Below are positions 49,279-59,014 of a stretch of DNA of 64,000 nucleotides, piece after piece. The position numbers were made by a program, and so were the translations under genes. The DNA comes from Blautia wexlerae DSM 19850. GTDB lineage: Bacteria > Bacillota > Clostridia > Lachnospirales > Lachnospiraceae. The DNA lies in the NCBI RefSeq assembly GCF_025148125.1, contig NZ_CP102267.1, positions 3,792,501 through 3,856,500 of the forward strand, given 5' to 3'. Numbering within the stretch: position 1 is the first letter of the stretch; the number at the start of each line of letters is the position of its first letter. Under the pieces are notes generated by a model. It had not been told where the DNA came from and made no database searches. It saw only the letters and a program-made list of their open reading frames with translations.

Positions 49279-50757
49279 TTGTTTCCGATAAGTATCGGGT
49301 GACACGTCTGTATAGCGTTTAAACACTCTGGAGAAATAAGTGCTGTTTTCGAATCCAAGAAGTTCTGAGACTTCATAGACCATTTTTCCATCCTGAAGCA
49401 TTTGTCTGGCCAGTTCTATTTTTCGGAGATTTACATATTCTATAAAATTATAACCCATTTCTTTTTTAAACATGGTGCTAAGATAGGCTGAAGAAACTCC
49501 TGTTTCAGCAGCTGCATCTGACAGATGGATTGGTTCCATGATATGCACTTCTATATATTTTACTACTTTCTGCAGAATTTCTGACCTGCTGCATTTGTAG
49601 GCAATCCAGAATTTTTCCATAAAAATATCATTAAATTTCAGGAACCATTTCTCTATTTCCCTAAGACTTTCCATCATCATGATTTTCTGATAATGACAAT
49701 TATCTCCGTCCAATTCTATTTCTTCCAACGCACCATTCAGTGACTGTGCAACCATAGAATAAATCCCCAGAATATCCATAAAATTTCTTCTCAGCACATT
49801 GATACTGATATAAGACTCCTGTCGGATCAGTCCGAAAATTCCATGCAACTCCTGTTCAGTTTTTTCTCTGTCAAAACTTCTGATTTTCTCTTTTAGGGAA
49901 TCCAGATATCCATGCATTCCTCGTGGACTATGACCTTCTGTTTCAATCTTCTTTTGAAAAAACACCAGCTTCTCTTCTTTATCATAATAACTGAAAAGTT
50001 GTATCTGTTCAGCCATCGCAGCAGCCCGAACAATATCCGCAGTTTTTTCCATACAACCTTCAAAGATTCCCATGTACAGTTCTCTGTCTGTTTTCCGCTC
50101 TGCCCTTTTCTTCAATTCCATATAAACAGATTTTTCTGGTTTTTCTTCCAATAGAAAATATCCATACTGATTTCCCTTCTGGATCTGCAGACCTTCCCTG
50201 AGTTCGGTTTCAGCCCATTTATGGATTATTTCCGTAACCCTGGACAACTCCTCTATATCTTTCGCCAGTATACAGATTAATGTCTGATAATTACAGGCAC
50301 CTGCCAAAATATCTCTGCTGTCTCTCACAATCTCTTCATAACGGATCTCACGTATTCCCTGCATATGAACCGTAATTCTTTCTTCTGTTTCTACCAGACA
50401 CTTTTCCAGAATATTTTCCAGTTCATCGGAACTCAGATTTAGTTTTCGCAGATAATCATACGCACCAAGTTTCATTGCCTTTTTTACAACATCGAATTCT
50501 TCCTGGCAGCTTACTACGATTACTTTGGTTGGCATTTCTTCTTTTTTCAGAAATTCCAGAATTTCAAGCCCGCTAACTTTTGGTATGTTCAGATCGAGAA
50601 GAATGATATCCGGACAACTGTTCCGGATCATTTCCAGTGCCTCTTCTCCATCTGTTGCATCCGGCAACAGCTCCAGTTCCAGTTTTTTCCAGTCTACAAG
50701 CTGACGTAGTCCAAGCCTCGCCAAAATTTCATCCTCTACGATCAGTACTTTTTTCAT
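49273..50757 (-). CDS. YesN-family response regulator with AraC-type DNA-binding domain
   Basis: A 494-residue regulator. The receiver domain has the phospho-acceptor aspartate in IILLDLNIPKVSG (about D55) and the acidic pair in IVEDEILARLGLRQLVDW. A long middle region without known fold follows. The C-terminal AraC helix-turn-helix has AAAETGVSSAYLSTMFKKEM and VSELLGFENSTYFSRVFKRY. With the sensor kinase upstream it controls the neighbouring sugar ABC importer. The kinase stop at 50812 is 55 bases before its start, so the two form one unit. Confidence 0.92.
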   Translation of the reverse strand: MKKVLIVEDEILARLGLRQLVDWKKLELELLPDATDGEEALEMIRNSCPDIILLDLNIPKVSGLEILEFLKKEEMPTKVIVVSCQEEFDVVKKAMKLGAYDYLRKLNLSSDELENILEKCLVETEERITVHMQGIREIRYEEIVRDSRDILAGACNYQTLICILAKDIEELSRVTEIIHKWAETELREGLQIQKGNQYGYFLLEEKPEKSVYMELKKRAERKTDRELYMGIFEGCMEKTADIVRAAAMAEQIQLFSYYDKEEKLVFFQKKIETEGHSPRGMHGYLDSLKEKIRSFDREKTEQELHGIFGLIRQESYISINVLRRNFMDILGIYSMVAQSLNGALEEIELDGDNCHYQKIMMMESLREIEKWFLKFNDIFMEKFWIAYKCSRSEILQKVVKYIEVHIMEPIHLSDAAAETGVSSAYLSTMFKKEMGYNFIEYVNLRKIELARQMLQDGKMVYEVSELLGFENSTYFSRVFKRYTDVSPDTYRKQM

Positions 50758-50811
50758 AGAATGTTCTTCCCTTCATCCAGATAATAATTACTGTCTTTTT
50801 ATCCTATTTTA

Positions 50812-52638
50812 TCACCTTTCTTCTGATTCTGTAATTTTTTTTGGAAGACGTACCCATATTTCAAAACCATTTCTGACCTTTTCATTATAAATCAGTCCAT
50901 AGGATTCCCCATACAAGAGCTTCAATCTGGAATTCACATTATAAAGTCCAATTCCCGTTACAGCTCTCTGGTTCTTCTCTCCCTTCAGAAGATCTTCAAT
51001 CTTCTTTTTATCCGCAGAATTTCCATTATTAAATACAGATATGACAAAATCATTCTCATACTCTATTGCAGAGACTATGATTTGCCCTGCTGTCACACCT
51101 TTTACTCCGTGCAAAATCGCATTTTCTACAATCGGCTGCATGGTAAATGCAGGGATTTCATGATAGAACAGTTCCGTTGGAATTACATTATAATATTGAA
51201 ACGAACTTCCAAACCGCATCTGCATGATATCTACATATGACTTCAGAAGTGCTGTCTCCTGCCCCACAGTAGTCATACCATTTTTATTACTGTAAACTGC
51301 ATGTAGGATATCTCCCAATGCCTCCAGTGCTTTCTCTGTGTTTTCATTTCCGCCTTCCCGATTTTGTCCTTCTTTTATAGCCATAATTCTTATGGAATTA
51401 ACCGTATTAAAGATAAAATGAGGGGAAATCTGCGACATAAGCATTTCATAATGAGCTTTTTCTTTTAATCTGCTCTCTCTTTCCACATTACCCAGAAGCT
51501 CTTCTATCTTTTTCCCAGCCTGATTATAGCTGGATACAAATTTACTCATCTCCTGAAAAGAGCCTTGAGGTTCTTCCAAAACTGCCATTCCATTGGGAGC
51601 TTTTTCCAGAGTTTGTGCCACTTCGACCAAAGGTCTGGCGATTCTTCTGGAAAAATATAACATGGTACAAACGGTGAATCCAATCACCAAAAGTAACATT
51701 TCCAGAATTCTCTGGAGAATCTTTCTGTTTTCTTTTAGGAAAATTTCCTGGGGAACAAGGTAGACCAGTTTATTGGAATCATTCTCCAGTTCGCCTTCCA
51801 TATAATAAAAATCATCTTTCAAATTACCTGTCGTAATTTCATTCTCAGAAATCTCCTTTACAGTTTCCTGTTCTCTCAGTTCTTTCAGCTGTTTCTGATA
51901 TTTCTCATTATACTCCATCAGTATATCATTGTTTCTGTCCAGGATATAAAGGGCACCGCCTTCCTCTGTCACCATACTTGCTGCCAGTTTTCCCCAGATT
52001 TTTTTCTCAGAAAGCCGAATCAGCATGACTCCCAGATTTTTGCCGGAATAATCTAGAATTTCCCGTCCCATATAAAAATATTTCTGTATATTGTCATGTA
52101 TTGTCATTTCCTGGAACATGGTTTCTATGCCTGTACTGTAAGTTATCTTTCTTCCATTCTCCAAAATCTCCTGATACCACTGTTCCTTCTCATAATTTGT
52201 TTCTGTCTTACTTAATGTATAAGAACCGATCATATATCCTTTTTTCGTAAGTATAACTACTTTTCCGCCAACGGCATTTAAGACGGAGCTCTCTACATCC
52301 GAAATATCATTAGAAAGTTCTCTTTTCGCCTGATAGATCTCGTAGGAATCCCCGTCTTGCTCTAAAATTCGCAGATTTTTCAGTGTATTTTTATTTGTCA
52401 TCAACATGCTTGTAGCATAATTGGTCACTTCAACCATCTGATCTGTGTTATCCCTGATCTGGGATAGCAAATCTGTCTCATTGTTAATCTTATTTTCCGT
52501 GGTAACTTTCTGAAGATAGAAATTCAGAAGCATCAAAGCCAGGCACAACGGCAGCACCACAAAAAGTCCCATATAAAATGTGAGCTGCCTTCTTATGCTC
52601 TGGTTACCCGGATTTTTACGTTTGAAACTCATACGCAA
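50812..52638 (-). CDS. YesM-family sensor histidine kinase
   Basis: A 608-residue kinase. The first helix (LTFYMGLFVVLPLCLALMLL) and the second (ILEMLLLVIGFTVCTMLYFS, about 310-330) enclose an extracellular sensor domain of about 260 residues. A HAMP-like segment follows. The phospho-acceptor histidine is in ISPHFIFNTVNSIRIMAIKE, and the ATP-binding domain has QPIVENAILHGVKG and GIGLYNVNSRLKLLYGE. This is the HisKA_7TM-free, YesM type that pairs with AraC-type regulators and responds to sugars, often with the help of the ABC binding protein. It follows the permease gene at 52667 by 28 bases, so the whole block is probably one operon. Confidence 0.92.
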   Translation of the reverse strand: MRMSFKRKNPGNQSIRRQLTFYMGLFVVLPLCLALMLLNFYLQKVTTENKINNETDLLSQIRDNTDQMVEVTNYATSMLMTNKNTLKNLRILEQDGDSYEIYQAKRELSNDISDVESSVLNAVGGKVVILTKKGYMIGSYTLSKTETNYEKEQWYQEILENGRKITYSTGIETMFQEMTIHDNIQKYFYMGREILDYSGKNLGVMLIRLSEKKIWGKLAASMVTEEGGALYILDRNNDILMEYNEKYQKQLKELREQETVKEISENEITTGNLKDDFYYMEGELENDSNKLVYLVPQEIFLKENRKILQRILEMLLLVIGFTVCTMLYFSRRIARPLVEVAQTLEKAPNGMAVLEEPQGSFQEMSKFVSSYNQAGKKIEELLGNVERESRLKEKAHYEMLMSQISPHFIFNTVNSIRIMAIKEGQNREGGNENTEKALEALGDILHAVYSNKNGMTTVGQETALLKSYVDIMQMRFGSSFQYYNVIPTELFYHEIPAFTMQPIVENAILHGVKGVTAGQIIVSAIEYENDFVISVFNNGNSADKKKIEDLLKGEKNQRAVTGIGLYNVNSRLKLLYGESYGLIYNEKVRNGFEIWVRLPKKITESEER

Positions 52639-52666
52639 ATTTCCTCTTTCTACATCTGACCTGTAT

Positions 52667-53506
52667 TTATCCTTTCACTGCACCGGCCGAAAGTCCCTGT
52701 ACCAGATTCTTCTGCACCAATGCAAAGAAAATCAGAATTGGTATCAGACTGATCACCACCGCTGACATCAGCAGTCCCCAATCTACAGAATACTGTCCTA
52801 CAAAGTCCTGCATACCAACCTGAATGGTTTTCTTTGAAGTTGTATTAATAAAAATAGAAGCATACATATATTCATCCCAGGATGTCATAAAACAGAACAA
52901 GGCTGTAACAAAAAATCCCGGCTTAGCCACATGAATGATCACATGGAAGAAAGATTTCAACCTGCTGCAGCCATCAATCCTGGCAGCTTCCTCCAACTCC
53001 CATGGGATGGAAATAAAAAATGCACAGGTATTCCATATGGCAAAAGGCAGGGTAAAAGAGCAGTACATCAGAATCAGTCCTATATAACTGTCAATCAGAT
53101 TCAACTGTTTCATAATAATATAGTAAGGAATACACAACAGGATTCCCGGAAACATTCTTGTCATAAGAACCGCCATCTTGATTTTCCCGGCACCTACGAT
53201 TCTATATCTGGTAAGTCCATATGCTGCCATTACTGATAATATCATACAAATCAATGTTGTGACCAGTGTAATAAAAATACTATTCATAAAATATCTTACG
53301 AAATTCGACTGAAACAGCACCTGTCTGAAATTGTCAAATGTGATATGTGTCGGTATGATCTGCGATGGATCATAGATCTGTTCCTTTGTTTTCAGGGCAG
53401 TCAGTACCACATAGATAAACGGGGTCACTGCAAGAAAAACCATAGCTATTGTAAATACATATGCTACCACATGCCGTATGGCTTCATTTCGTTGTTTTGC
53501 ATGCAT
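52667..53506 (-). CDS. sugar ABC transporter permease (MalG-like)
   Basis: A 279-residue membrane protein with six helices. The EAA loop is present: WELEEAARIDGCSRLKSFFH, the contact point for the ATPase. The N-terminus (HVVAYVFTIAMVFLAVTPFI) and the typical C-terminal GLSAGAVKG identify the CUT1 type of MalG/LacG permeases. It follows the MalF-like gene by 15 bases. The ATPase (MsmK-like) is not encoded nearby; CUT1 systems in Firmicutes commonly share one ATPase. A saccharide is the probable substrate. Confidence 0.93.
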   Translation of the reverse strand: MHAKQRNEAIRHVVAYVFTIAMVFLAVTPFIYVVLTALKTKEQIYDPSQIIPTHITFDNFRQVLFQSNFVRYFMNSIFITLVTTLICMILSVMAAYGLTRYRIVGAGKIKMAVLMTRMFPGILLCIPYYIIMKQLNLIDSYIGLILMYCSFTLPFAIWNTCAFFISIPWELEEAARIDGCSRLKSFFHVIIHVAKPGFFVTALFCFMTSWDEYMYASIFINTTSKKTIQVGMQDFVGQYSVDWGLLMSAVVISLIPILIFFALVQKNLVQGLSAGAVKG

Positions 53507-53521
53507 ATAGTTTCCTCCTCC

Positions 53522-54430
53522 CTATTCTTTCTCACTTACCATCTTCAAATAAACTCCGGAAAAAACAGCCATGAATACAAACAATACCACGGATGCAGCT
53601 GCTGCAGTTCCGAAATTATGATCAATAAATGCTCTTCTGTATGCATATGTATAAACAATCTCTGTGCTGTACAACGGTCCACCTTTGGTCATCAGCCAGA
53701 TAGTGTTAAAACAGGACACAATACCGATCAGGTTCAGGATTGTGGAAATAGCCAAAGGTTCTTTGATAATCGGAAGTGTGATCCTCCAGAAACACTGCCA
53801 GCGACTGGCACCATCTATTTCTGCACTCTCATACACATCCCCGGAAATTCCCTGCAGTGCAGCCAGAATAAAGATCATCTGAAATGGAATTCCCTTCCAG
53901 ATTGCCGTCAAGATTACACACCAGAACGCTGATCCCACATTTCCAAGCCAGGATACAGATTCTGTAATCATTCCCAGTTTCACTGCCAGAATATTAATGA
54001 TACCTACATTTGCATTGTATAAAAAAGTAAAGGTCATAGCTGCTATGGCATGGGGAACTGCCCATGGAACCAGAATCAGGGTTCTGTATACAGATCTTCC
54101 TTTCAGTTTCTGGTTCAGTGCAAGTGCAAGAAGCATGGCTGCCACAAGCTGTACCACAAGATTCACCACTGTCCACTTTACTGTATTTCCAATAGACTGT
54201 AGGAACACTTTATCTTTGAAAATATCAATATAATTCTGCAGTCCTGCAAAGGTATTAAACGTGGGATCGTTTGGGCGTACAAGGTTATAATTTAAGAAAC
54301 TCAGATAAATACCTCTGAAAAGAGGATACACAGAAAGTGCCAGTACCGCAATCACTGCTGGTGCCATCAGAAGATATCCTGGAAGATTTTTTTTCAGTTC
54401 CAGGCCTTCTTTTCTACATATTTTGGACAT
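53522..54430 (-). CDS. sugar ABC transporter permease (MalF-like)
   Basis: A 302-residue membrane protein with six helices. It begins LPGYLLMAPAVIAVLALSVY, followed by PLFRGIYLSFLNYNLV, the MalF/LacF start. The EAA loop is GDVYESAEIDGASRWQCFWR. It pairs with the MalG-like permease to form the membrane channel. An 88-base gap separates it from the upstream binding-protein gene; CUT1 order binding protein, MalF, MalG is preserved. No ATPase gene follows. Confidence 0.93.
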   Translation of the reverse strand: MSKICRKEGLELKKNLPGYLLMAPAVIAVLALSVYPLFRGIYLSFLNYNLVRPNDPTFNTFAGLQNYIDIFKDKVFLQSIGNTVKWTVVNLVVQLVAAMLLALALNQKLKGRSVYRTLILVPWAVPHAIAAMTFTFLYNANVGIINILAVKLGMITESVSWLGNVGSAFWCVILTAIWKGIPFQMIFILAALQGISGDVYESAEIDGASRWQCFWRITLPIIKEPLAISTILNLIGIVSCFNTIWLMTKGGPLYSTEIVYTYAYRRAFIDHNFGTAAAASVVLFVFMAVFSGVYLKMVSEKE

Positions 54431-54518
54431 AATCTTCCTCCCTTCTCAACGAAGAAGCGCTGCCGCCATTTCACGCCAGCGCCTCTGTTATTATTTCATG
54501 TTTGTTTCCCAGAAATTT

Positions 54519-55787
54519 TTACTGATAGTTAGATGCAATATTTTCATTAAGCTTCTGTGCAAGAGATGTCAGCGCATCTTCAGCTGAGGACTGTCCGTAG
54601 TCTACTTCCAGAATGGCATTAGTAATCAGTTCATCGATGGATTTTTCATTGATAACAGCAGGTCTTGCCTTTGTATATGAAAGTTCTTCTGCAAAGACTT
54701 TCAACTTATCCTTTCCTTCCAGCGCTTTAGCATAATCATAGTCCTTGCGTGCAGATGCTTTTCCCTCTACACTCATAATAGAATCTCCTTTTTCTGAGTT
54801 CAGATACTGAATCAGATCATAGGCAAGTTCTGGATTTTTGCAATTTACATTAATATTCCAAGTCCAACCTCCCAGTATAGTTGCTTCTGTTTTCCCTTTC
54901 ACCATCGGGGCAATACCATAATCCATATCCGGATTAATATTTTCCACTCCAGTAGAACACCAGTCTCCACCCAGCAGGAAAGTTGCTTCTCCATTTGCAA
55001 AGCTTTCATATACTTTGTCCCATGTGGTTGCTTCTTTAAAAGACTCTACCAGACCACCTTTAGAGATCAAATCACAGATATAATTCCATGCTTCTTTTCC
55101 CTCCTCATTGTCAATCACTACTTTCGGAACATCTCCGCTTGTATCGATTACCGGACACTCATTCTGATAGAAGAATGAATAGAACGCATACGCACTCTGA
55201 TAAGTAATAATTCCACCGTATCCTGCCTCTTTCGCTTTATCTACTGCATCCGAAAGTTCTTCCCATGTTGTAGGAACATCAATTCCCAGCTCATCCAAGC
55301 GTTCTGTATTATAATAAAGGCCTGTACAGTCCATATACCATGGTACTGAATAATATTTGCCTTCGAATTTGCCGGAATTAAGAGGTCCTTCCTGATACTG
55401 TGCAGTAAGTTCTTCATCTGTAGTAAGTTCTTCTAATGGATACAGGAGCCCCATAGCAGCAAGGTCAATGGCATGTCCCGAATTATCCATCACTACAATA
55501 TCTGCACCTCCGCCTGCCAGAGCAGCAGTCTGGAAAGATTCTTTAATATCCTGCTGAGAAGCACCCTGTAAGGTAATCTTAACTCCCGGATTCTCTTCTT
55601 CATATTGTTTAATTACTTTTAAAAATTCTTCACTGCTCGCTCCTGACTCATCAATCCAACTATTTGTCATCAAAAGTGTCAGTTCTCCTTCTTTTTGATC
55701 TGAAGTATCGGATGCAGCCCACACACCTGTCTGTGCGCCTAAAACCATAACCCCTGCCAGCATAACAGCTAATGCTCTTTTCTTCAT
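54519..55787 (-). CDS. extracellular sugar-binding protein of the ABC importer
   Basis: A 422-residue solute-binding protein of the MalE/UgpB class. The signal peptide (KKRALAVMLAGVMVLGAQTG, then VWA) is followed by SDTSDQKEGELTLLMTNSWI. Family blocks include YSVPWYMDCTGLYYNTERLD and ATFLLGGDWCSTGVENIN. The ATG at 55787 is chosen because GGAGGAAC precedes it; the frame reads further upstream without a ribosome site. The signal peptide has no lipobox cysteine, unlike most Gram-positive binding proteins. It heads the operon with the two permeases and the YesM/YesN pair. Confidence 0.9.
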   Translation of the reverse strand: MKKRALAVMLAGVMVLGAQTGVWAASDTSDQKEGELTLLMTNSWIDESGASSEEFLKVIKQYEEENPGVKITLQGASQQDIKESFQTAALAGGGADIVVMDNSGHAIDLAAMGLLYPLEELTTDEELTAQYQEGPLNSGKFEGKYYSVPWYMDCTGLYYNTERLDELGIDVPTTWEELSDAVDKAKEAGYGGIITYQSAYAFYSFFYQNECPVIDTSGDVPKVVIDNEEGKEAWNYICDLISKGGLVESFKEATTWDKVYESFANGEATFLLGGDWCSTGVENINPDMDYGIAPMVKGKTEATILGGWTWNINVNCKNPELAYDLIQYLNSEKGDSIMSVEGKASARKDYDYAKALEGKDKLKVFAEELSYTKARPAVINEKSIDELITNAILEVDYGQSSAEDALTSLAQKLNENIASNYQ

Positions 55788-56116
55788 TATATAGTTCCTC
55801 CTTCTCATCTTCTCTCTTATATCTCTGTATTTCTGATCTGCTTTCCAATCGATTGTTCTGCTATGCACTTATTAAAACATGAAATCCCTGATTTTTGAAT
55901 AACGATATTATTCTTTCTTTTTCCATCTTTTCTAAAAAAAAGTAAGGTTAATCGGAATTGGTATTATTTTTATCTTTTTTTATCCAAACATCTAAATTAT
56001 CTTTATTCTCTTTTCTTTTTTCATCACGTATAATCACAGACATACAAAACAGATGCAGGATTCCTGACATCCTGATGATTTTTTCTATATTAATTTTTTA
56101 AGGAGGGTTTTCCATC
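55788..56116. other. divergent intergenic region of the ABC operon and the oxidoreductase gene
   Basis: About 330 bases with no supported gene. Both flanking genes start here, so it must contain two promoters and probably the YesN-type regulator sites. It is very AT-rich with long T and A runs. I do not see a boxed promoter or dyad that I can name with confidence. Confidence 0.5.
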
Positions 56117-57286
56117 ATGAAAAAACTGAATGTTGCTTTAGTAGGCTTAAGCTTCGGGCTTGAATTCGTTGCTATCTACTGTAAACATCCTGATATTGAT
56201 AAGGTGTATGTCGTAGATAAAAATGAGAAACTTCTGAATATTGCAAAAGAACGATACAGCATTCCGGATGAACGCTGTTTCACAGATCTACAGGATGTAC
56301 TGGATATTCCTGAAATTGATGCAGTTCATCTTGTAACACCGCCAGCAACACATGCTCCGTTTTCTGTACGCGTCTTAAATGCAGGTAAACATTGTGGCTG
56401 TACAATTCCTATGGGAATGAGCATCCAAGAATTAAATGACATCATTGCAGCCCGCAAAGCCTCTGGCAAAAATTATATGTTTATGGAAACAACGATTTTC
56501 CAGAGAGAGTTCCTCTATATCCAGGAACTTTATAAGAAGGGTGAACTTGGACGTCTCCAGTACATGACCTGTGCACATTATCAGGATATGGAAGGATGGC
56601 CGGAATACTGGGAAGGCTTCCCACCACTGATGCACCCAACACACGCCGTTGCTCCTTGTCTGATGCTCGCAGGCCATCTTCCAGACAAGGTTTACGCAAG
56701 AGGTTCCGGAAAAATCCGCAAAGAACTGGCTGACAAATACGGCTGCCCGTTTGCATTCGAATCCGCATTTATTTCTCTTCAGGATAGCGATGTAACTATT
56801 GAAATGGAACGTTTCCTCTACGGTGTAGCCAGAAGCTATTCCGAATGCTTCCGAGTATACGGTGAAAACGAGAGCTTCGAATGGCAGCAGCTTGCTGATG
56901 AAGATCCTGTTCTCTTTACCCGTACAGGAGAACTGGAGAAAGTGGACATTCTGGATGAAGACAGCGAAAAATCCAGTCGTGGATCAGAGATTGTGGAAAA
57001 AAGAATCCAGATCCCGGATTATGCACACCTTCTTCCGAAGGAAATCGCATCCTTCACCACCAACACAGTATATAACAATGAGAACACCCATCTCTCCTTT
57101 ACCCAGGGTGGGGGTCACGGTGGTTCCCATCCACACCTTGTACATGAATTCATTCGTTCCATTCTGGAAGAACGTAAACCTGCTATTGACGACATCATGG
57201 GTGCTTACTGGACAGGTACAGGAATCTGTGCACATGAATCTGCTATGAAAGACGGAGAAGTTATTACAATTCCTCGTTTCGAATAA
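56117..57286 (+). CDS. Gfo/Idh/MocA-family oxidoreductase
   Basis: A 389-residue NAD(P)-dependent oxidoreductase. The N-terminal Rossmann fold starts LNVALVGLSFGLEFVAIYCK and continues VHLVTPPATHAPFSVRVLNA. The lysine normally following E-K-P is replaced here by the block NAGKHCGCTIPMGMSIQEL, so the catalytic E-K-P motif is not conserved. The C-terminal domain contains EFIRSILEERKPAIDD and YWTGTGICAHESAMKDGE. AAGGAGGG precedes the ATG. It is divergent from the sugar ABC operon and probably acts on the imported sugar. The substrate and the effect of the changed motif are unknown. Confidence 0.87.
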   Translation: MKKLNVALVGLSFGLEFVAIYCKHPDIDKVYVVDKNEKLLNIAKERYSIPDERCFTDLQDVLDIPEIDAVHLVTPPATHAPFSVRVLNAGKHCGCTIPMGMSIQELNDIIAARKASGKNYMFMETTIFQREFLYIQELYKKGELGRLQYMTCAHYQDMEGWPEYWEGFPPLMHPTHAVAPCLMLAGHLPDKVYARGSGKIRKELADKYGCPFAFESAFISLQDSDVTIEMERFLYGVARSYSECFRVYGENESFEWQQLADEDPVLFTRTGELEKVDILDEDSEKSSRGSEIVEKRIQIPDYAHLLPKEIASFTTNTVYNNENTHLSFTQGGGHGGSHPHLVHEFIRSILEERKPAIDDIMGAYWTGTGICAHESAMKDGEVITIPRFE

Positions 57287-57317
57287 CCTATATCATTTAA
57301 CTTTATATCATAAATAC

Positions 57318-57361
57318 ATCAGAGAGTGTGTAGAAATTTTCCAATCTACACACTCTCTGAT
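57318..57361. terminator. bidirectional terminator
   Basis: ATCAGAGAGTGTGTAGA (57318-57334) pairs with TCTACACACTCTCTGAT (57345-57361), a 17-bp perfect stem, between the convergent oxidoreductase and AAA-ATPase genes. Confidence 0.85.
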
Positions 57362-57399
57362 ATTTTTCATCTATTTACAGCAAATCATATATAATGTTA

Positions 57400-58971
57400 T
57401 TATTTCACTATCTTCTCAATGATGCACTGATGCTCTTTATCCTTTTTGGAATAGTTAATCCCTGCCAAAAGAATATTTCCTGCATATTTCTCCAGACTTT
57501 TACAATATTGCTTCTGTTTAATCTGAGAAATAGCTCCTTTGGCACTTTTATCCCATTTTAATTCCACTACCAGAGCAGGTTTATCAGGAAATTTTTTTCT
57601 CGGAATAAAGACCATATCCGCAAATCCCTTTCCTGTTGGCAGTTCACGATATACGCTATAATAGTTTCTAGCCGCATACAGAGCCAGTGAAATAGTATAA
57701 CTTAATGCATTTTCATCATTATACTGAAGATGCGAGGTCTCAAAGTGTGCTCTTTGCATTCCCTGTGCAACCATCTGCTCATTCTGATTCCAGATTGCAT
57801 TCAGGACATCTGCCGAATTTTTTAAAGCTTTTGACACTTCACCCCAGTCTGATACAGAAACAGCATTTGCATACTCATTCCGGATTTCATTATTAGGAAT
57901 ATACACACAATGTTCTGTAGAATCATATGTCAGATATCCCAGATGGATCAATAAGGTCAAAACATCATTCTCATCCCGGAATGTCGTCATATCATTTGTA
58001 AAATTTCCGGTATTAACAGGAATATGCTCTCCTGCCAGCATACAGAGAATATCATCCTTTAACCCCTCAAAATTCATATCTATATAAGTCTGCAGTGCTT
58101 CAAAAGATTCTGTCATATTCCAGTAGTTTCTGATAGAACCAAAGAGCATGCCGTTTACCACAGACCTTGGATTATAAACCGGCTCACAGTTTTCAAACCT
58201 GTACCCGTCATACCATTCTCTGATTTCCCTCATATCCATATGATATTTCTCACATAATTCTCTGACTTCTGTCTCTGTAAAACCCACAAACTTCGCCAGA
58301 GGTCCTGCATAAATCATAGAAAATTCATCAAACATATTCAGGGCAGAATGTGTTCCATATTTCTTTACCGGCAGGATTCCTGTCATATAAGCAAGATGAA
58401 TATAAGATTTATCCTTAAGAAAATCCCGCAGAAAATCAAGATACTGCTCCTGTGCTTCTTTATCTGACTTGTATTCTCTGAAAATACAATCCCACTCATC
58501 TATAATAATCACAAACGGACATCCTGTCTGCTGATATACATCCTGCATACTTTCAGCAAGATCTTCTTCATCAAAATAGTCCACATCAGGATATTCCTGT
58601 TTCAGGTCACGCATCAGAATCCGGTTTAATCGCAGGACCATTTTCTCTACTGTCTTACTGCGGCTTAGGAATTCCTGCATATTTATAAAGAAAACATTGT
58701 ATTTGTTCAGATATTTTGAAAAAGATGAATCTTCTTTTATCTTAAGTCCGTCAAATAATTTTTCAGACTGACATCCTCTGCTGTAATATGCAGCCAGCAT
58801 ATTTGCAGTCACAGACTTTCCGAAACGTCTTGGTCTGCTTACACAGACATTTTGCTGCATGGTGTTAAAAACACGATTGGTATATTGTATCAGTTCTGTT
58901 TTGTCCACATAAATCTCAGAATTGATTGCTTTATAAAATTTATCATTGCCGGGATTTAAATACACACCCAT
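57400..58971 (-). CDS. AAA-ATPase-like protein with C-terminal PD-(D/E)XK nuclease-like domain
   Basis: A 523-residue protein of a family very common in Lachnospiraceae and Bacteroidetes. It starts GVYLNPGNDKFYKAINSEIY, the standard family start, with AGGTG a few bases before ATG 58971; an earlier start at 59088 would overlap the upstream gene. The P-loop-like motif is SRPRRFGKSVTANMLAAYY, and the Walker B-like segment is CPFVIIIDEWDCIF. The C-terminal region (KGFADMVFIPRKKFPDKPAL, then VVELKWDKSAKGAI) fits the PD-(D/E)XK nuclease-like domain. The biological role is not established; links with mobile elements or defence have been suggested for the group. Confidence 0.85.
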   Translation of the reverse strand: MGVYLNPGNDKFYKAINSEIYVDKTELIQYTNRVFNTMQQNVCVSRPRRFGKSVTANMLAAYYSRGCQSEKLFDGLKIKEDSSFSKYLNKYNVFFINMQEFLSRSKTVEKMVLRLNRILMRDLKQEYPDVDYFDEEDLAESMQDVYQQTGCPFVIIIDEWDCIFREYKSDKEAQEQYLDFLRDFLKDKSYIHLAYMTGILPVKKYGTHSALNMFDEFSMIYAGPLAKFVGFTETEVRELCEKYHMDMREIREWYDGYRFENCEPVYNPRSVVNGMLFGSIRNYWNMTESFEALQTYIDMNFEGLKDDILCMLAGEHIPVNTGNFTNDMTTFRDENDVLTLLIHLGYLTYDSTEHCVYIPNNEIRNEYANAVSVSDWGEVSKALKNSADVLNAIWNQNEQMVAQGMQRAHFETSHLQYNDENALSYTISLALYAARNYYSVYRELPTGKGFADMVFIPRKKFPDKPALVVELKWDKSAKGAISQIKQKQYCKSLEKYAGNILLAGINYSKKDKEHQCIIEKIVK

Positions 58972-59014
58972 TTCACACACCTGCTTTCCTGACAGATATT
59001 TTAATTTACCGTAA

